The notes below the pieces were generated by a model, which did not search any database, was not told the origin of the DNA, and saw only the letters and a list, made by a program, of their open reading frames with translations. From the NCBI GenBank assembly GCA_013816725.1, contig JACDEA010000022.1, positions 1 through 13,592 on the forward strand: a stretch of DNA of 13,592 nt, given 5' to 3'. The DNA is from Actinomycetota bacterium. GTDB lineage: Bacteria > Actinomycetota > Acidimicrobiia > Acidimicrobiales > JACDEA01. This document shows, piece by piece, positions 12,223 to 13,592 of the stretch; position 1 is the stretch's first letter; every line of letters begins with the position of its first letter. The translations under genes and the position numbers were made by a program.

Positions 12223-13592
12223 AGCGGGAACGCGATGACGTCGCGGATGTTGGCCGAGTCGGTGAGCAACATGACGACGCGGTCGATGCCGATGCCGAGA
12301 CCGCCCGTCGGCGGCAGCCCGTACTCCAGCGCCCGCACGTAGTCGTCGTCCACGACCATCGCCTCGTCGTCGCCGGCGGCGCGGGCCCGGGCCTGGTCCT
12401 CGAACCGCTCGCGCTGCTGCGTCGCGTCGTTCAACTCGCTGAACGCGTTCCCGATCTCACGGCCGGCCACGATGGGCTCGAAGCGCTCGACGAGACCGGA
12501 GACCTCGCGGTGGTCGCGGGCGAGGGGCGACACCTCGAGCGGGTAGTCCAAGACGAACACCGGACCCCAAAGCGCGTGCTCTGTCGTCTTCTCGTAGATC
12601 TCGAGGATGAGCTTGCCCGGGCCCCACGACGCGTCGATCTTCTCCACGCCGTGCTCCGTGGCGACGGCAACCAACTCGTCGCGTGCCATGCGGATGTCGA
12701 GGCGCACGCCGGCGTGCTCCTCGATCAGGTCGAGCATCGTGGCGCGCCGCCACGGCGGGGTGAGGTCGAGCTCGCGATCGCCGTACGTCAGCTTCGTGGT
12801 GCCGCACACTTCGGCCGCACAGTGCGCGACGAGGCTCTCGATGAGTTCGGCCATGTCGTTGTAGTCGGCGTAGGCCTGGTAGGCCTCGAGCATCGTGTAC
12901 ACCGGCTGGTGGGTGCGGTCGATTCCCTCGTTGCGAAACACCGGCCCGATCTCGAAGACCCGTTCGAAGCCGCCGACGACGAGGCGCTTGAGGTGCAGTT
13001 CGAGAGCGATCCGTAGGTAGAAGTCGGTGTCGAGCGCGTTGTGATGGGTGGTGAACGGCTTGGCCGTGGCGCCGCCGGGGATGGCGTGGAGGACAGGGGT
13101 CTCAACCTCCATGAATCCGCGCCCCTCGAGGTAACGGCGCATCAGGCTGACGACCTTGCTGCGAACCACCAGCGCCCGGCGCGCTTCGTCGGTGACCCAC
13201 AGGTCGACGTAGCGCTGACGGTAACGGGTGTCCACGTCGGTCACGCCGTGCCACTTGTCGGGGAAGGCCCGCTTGGTCTCGGCCAGCAGCGTCCAGCGAT
13301 CGACACGGATGCTCAGCTCGCCCCGCTTGGTGGTGACGATCTCGCCGGTCACACCGATCCAGTCACCCAACGAGAGGTGGCCGAACCCCTCGTAGGCGTC
13401 GGTCCAGTCGGCCCCGGCCCACACCTGGATTCGCCCGCTGCCGTCCTGGAGGGTGCCGAAATCCATCTTGCCGCCGGGCCGGTGCAGCATCAGGCGCCCG
13501 GCGAGGGTCACCGTCTTGGCCGTCGACGCGCCCGGCTCGAGTGCGTCGAACTGCTCGCGCACCGACGCCGCAGTCGCGTCGGGCTCGAACCG
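12198..13592 (-). CDS. lysS: lysyl-tRNA synthetase, class II, N terminus cut by window edge
   Basis: LysRS charges tRNA-Lys in the cytosol. 464 residues are visible. The frame runs off the right edge, and the first residues read (RFEPDATAASVREQFDALEPG) still match the family, so probably a few dozen residues are missing. An in-frame GTG at 13562 is not the true start. The OB-fold anticodon-binding domain (AGRLMLHRPGGKMDFGTLQD, IQVWAG) is followed by the class II core: RYVDLWV, FMEVETPVLHAIPGGATAKPF, motif 2 FRNEGIDRTHQPVYTMLE, and motif 3 in GLPPTGGLGIGIDRVVMLL, ending IRDVIAFPLLRPE. Two spots differ from the usual sequence: PEFT in motif 2 is PVYT, and APELY is ALELH. The acceptor-binding glutamates in ELHLKRL and MLE remain. 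Linkage with clpC is common in actinobacteria. Confidence 0.96.
   Translation of the reverse strand, partial: RFEPDATAASVREQFDALEPGASTAKTVTLAGRLMLHRPGGKMDFGTLQDGSGRIQVWAGADWTDAYEGFGHLSLGDWIGVTGEIVTTKRGELSIRVDRWTLLAETKRAFPDKWHGVTDVDTRYRQRYVDLWVTDEARRALVVRSKVVSLMRRYLEGRGFMEVETPVLHAIPGGATAKPFTTHHNALDTDFYLRIALELHLKRLVVGGFERVFEIGPVFRNEGIDRTHQPVYTMLEAYQAYADYNDMAELIESLVAHCAAEVCGTTKLTYGDRELDLTPPWRRATMLDLIEEHAGVRLDIRMARDELVAVATEHGVEKIDASWGPGKLILEIYEKTTEHALWGPVFVLDYPLEVSPLARDHREVSGLVERFEPIVAGREIGNAFSELNDATQQRERFEDQARARAAGDDEAMVVDDDYVRALEYGLPPTGGLGIGIDRVVMLLTDSANIRDVIAFPLLRPEANS

Overview
This window is a dense, GC-rich stretch of chromosome from an actinobacterium, most likely class Acidimicrobiia or a near relative. 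The phylum call rests on gene content (CarD, DisA, ClpC, actinobacterial-type Crp and LysRS, a long-chain polyprenyl synthase), on frequent GTG starts and on start codons placed directly after TANNNT boxes. The class call is an inference from divergence and gene mix. From memory, rlmB-ispF-ispD-carD, radA-disA and clpC-lysS lie close together in the same order in Mycobacterium tuberculosis (Rv3579c to Rv3598c), so this looks like a vertically inherited housekeeping locus and not an island. No mobile element, CRISPR array, tRNA or rRNA was seen.

Left block (1-1883, minus strand): an operon reading carD > ispD > ispF > rlmB, with rlmB cut by the window edge. It joins an RNA polymerase-binding regulator, two consecutive MEP-pathway enzymes and an rRNA 2'-O-methyltransferase. 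A strong 13-bp hairpin fills the only real gap in the operon, before rlmB. A Crp/Fnr-family regulator (1991-2650, plus) is divergent from carD and has a 14-bp palindrome over its own -10 box.

Middle block (2655-6579): radA and disA lie on the minus strand and are separated by an unrecognised coiled-coil gene on the plus strand, whose 3' end overlaps the 3' end of radA. disA is translationally coupled (GTGA) to a dienelactone-hydrolase-family gene. RadA processes recombination intermediates and DisA makes c-di-AMP while scanning DNA; RadA is known in Bacillus to modulate DisA, so the unknown gene between them is the best candidate here for an undescribed component.

Right block (6644-13592): a minus-strand run clpC > universal stress protein > LppM-like membrane lipoprotein, with a ClgR-like box upstream of clpC. 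Divergent from clpC are a polyprenyl diphosphate synthase, which would use IspD/IspF-derived isoprenoid units probably for menaquinone, and a membrane-anchored PKD-domain protein with a 16-serine linker written as a hexanucleotide repeat. lysS converges from the right and lacks its N terminus because of the window edge.

A recurring feature is that six genes (crp, disA, the coiled-coil gene, radA, usp and the polyprenyl synthase) have a TANNNT box ending 6 to 9 nt before the start codon, as expected for leaderless mRNAs, while carD, clpC and the PKD gene have Shine-Dalgarno sequences. Several enzymes carry substitutions at family-conserved positions (IspF, RadA, LysRS, CarD); these are listed as findings.
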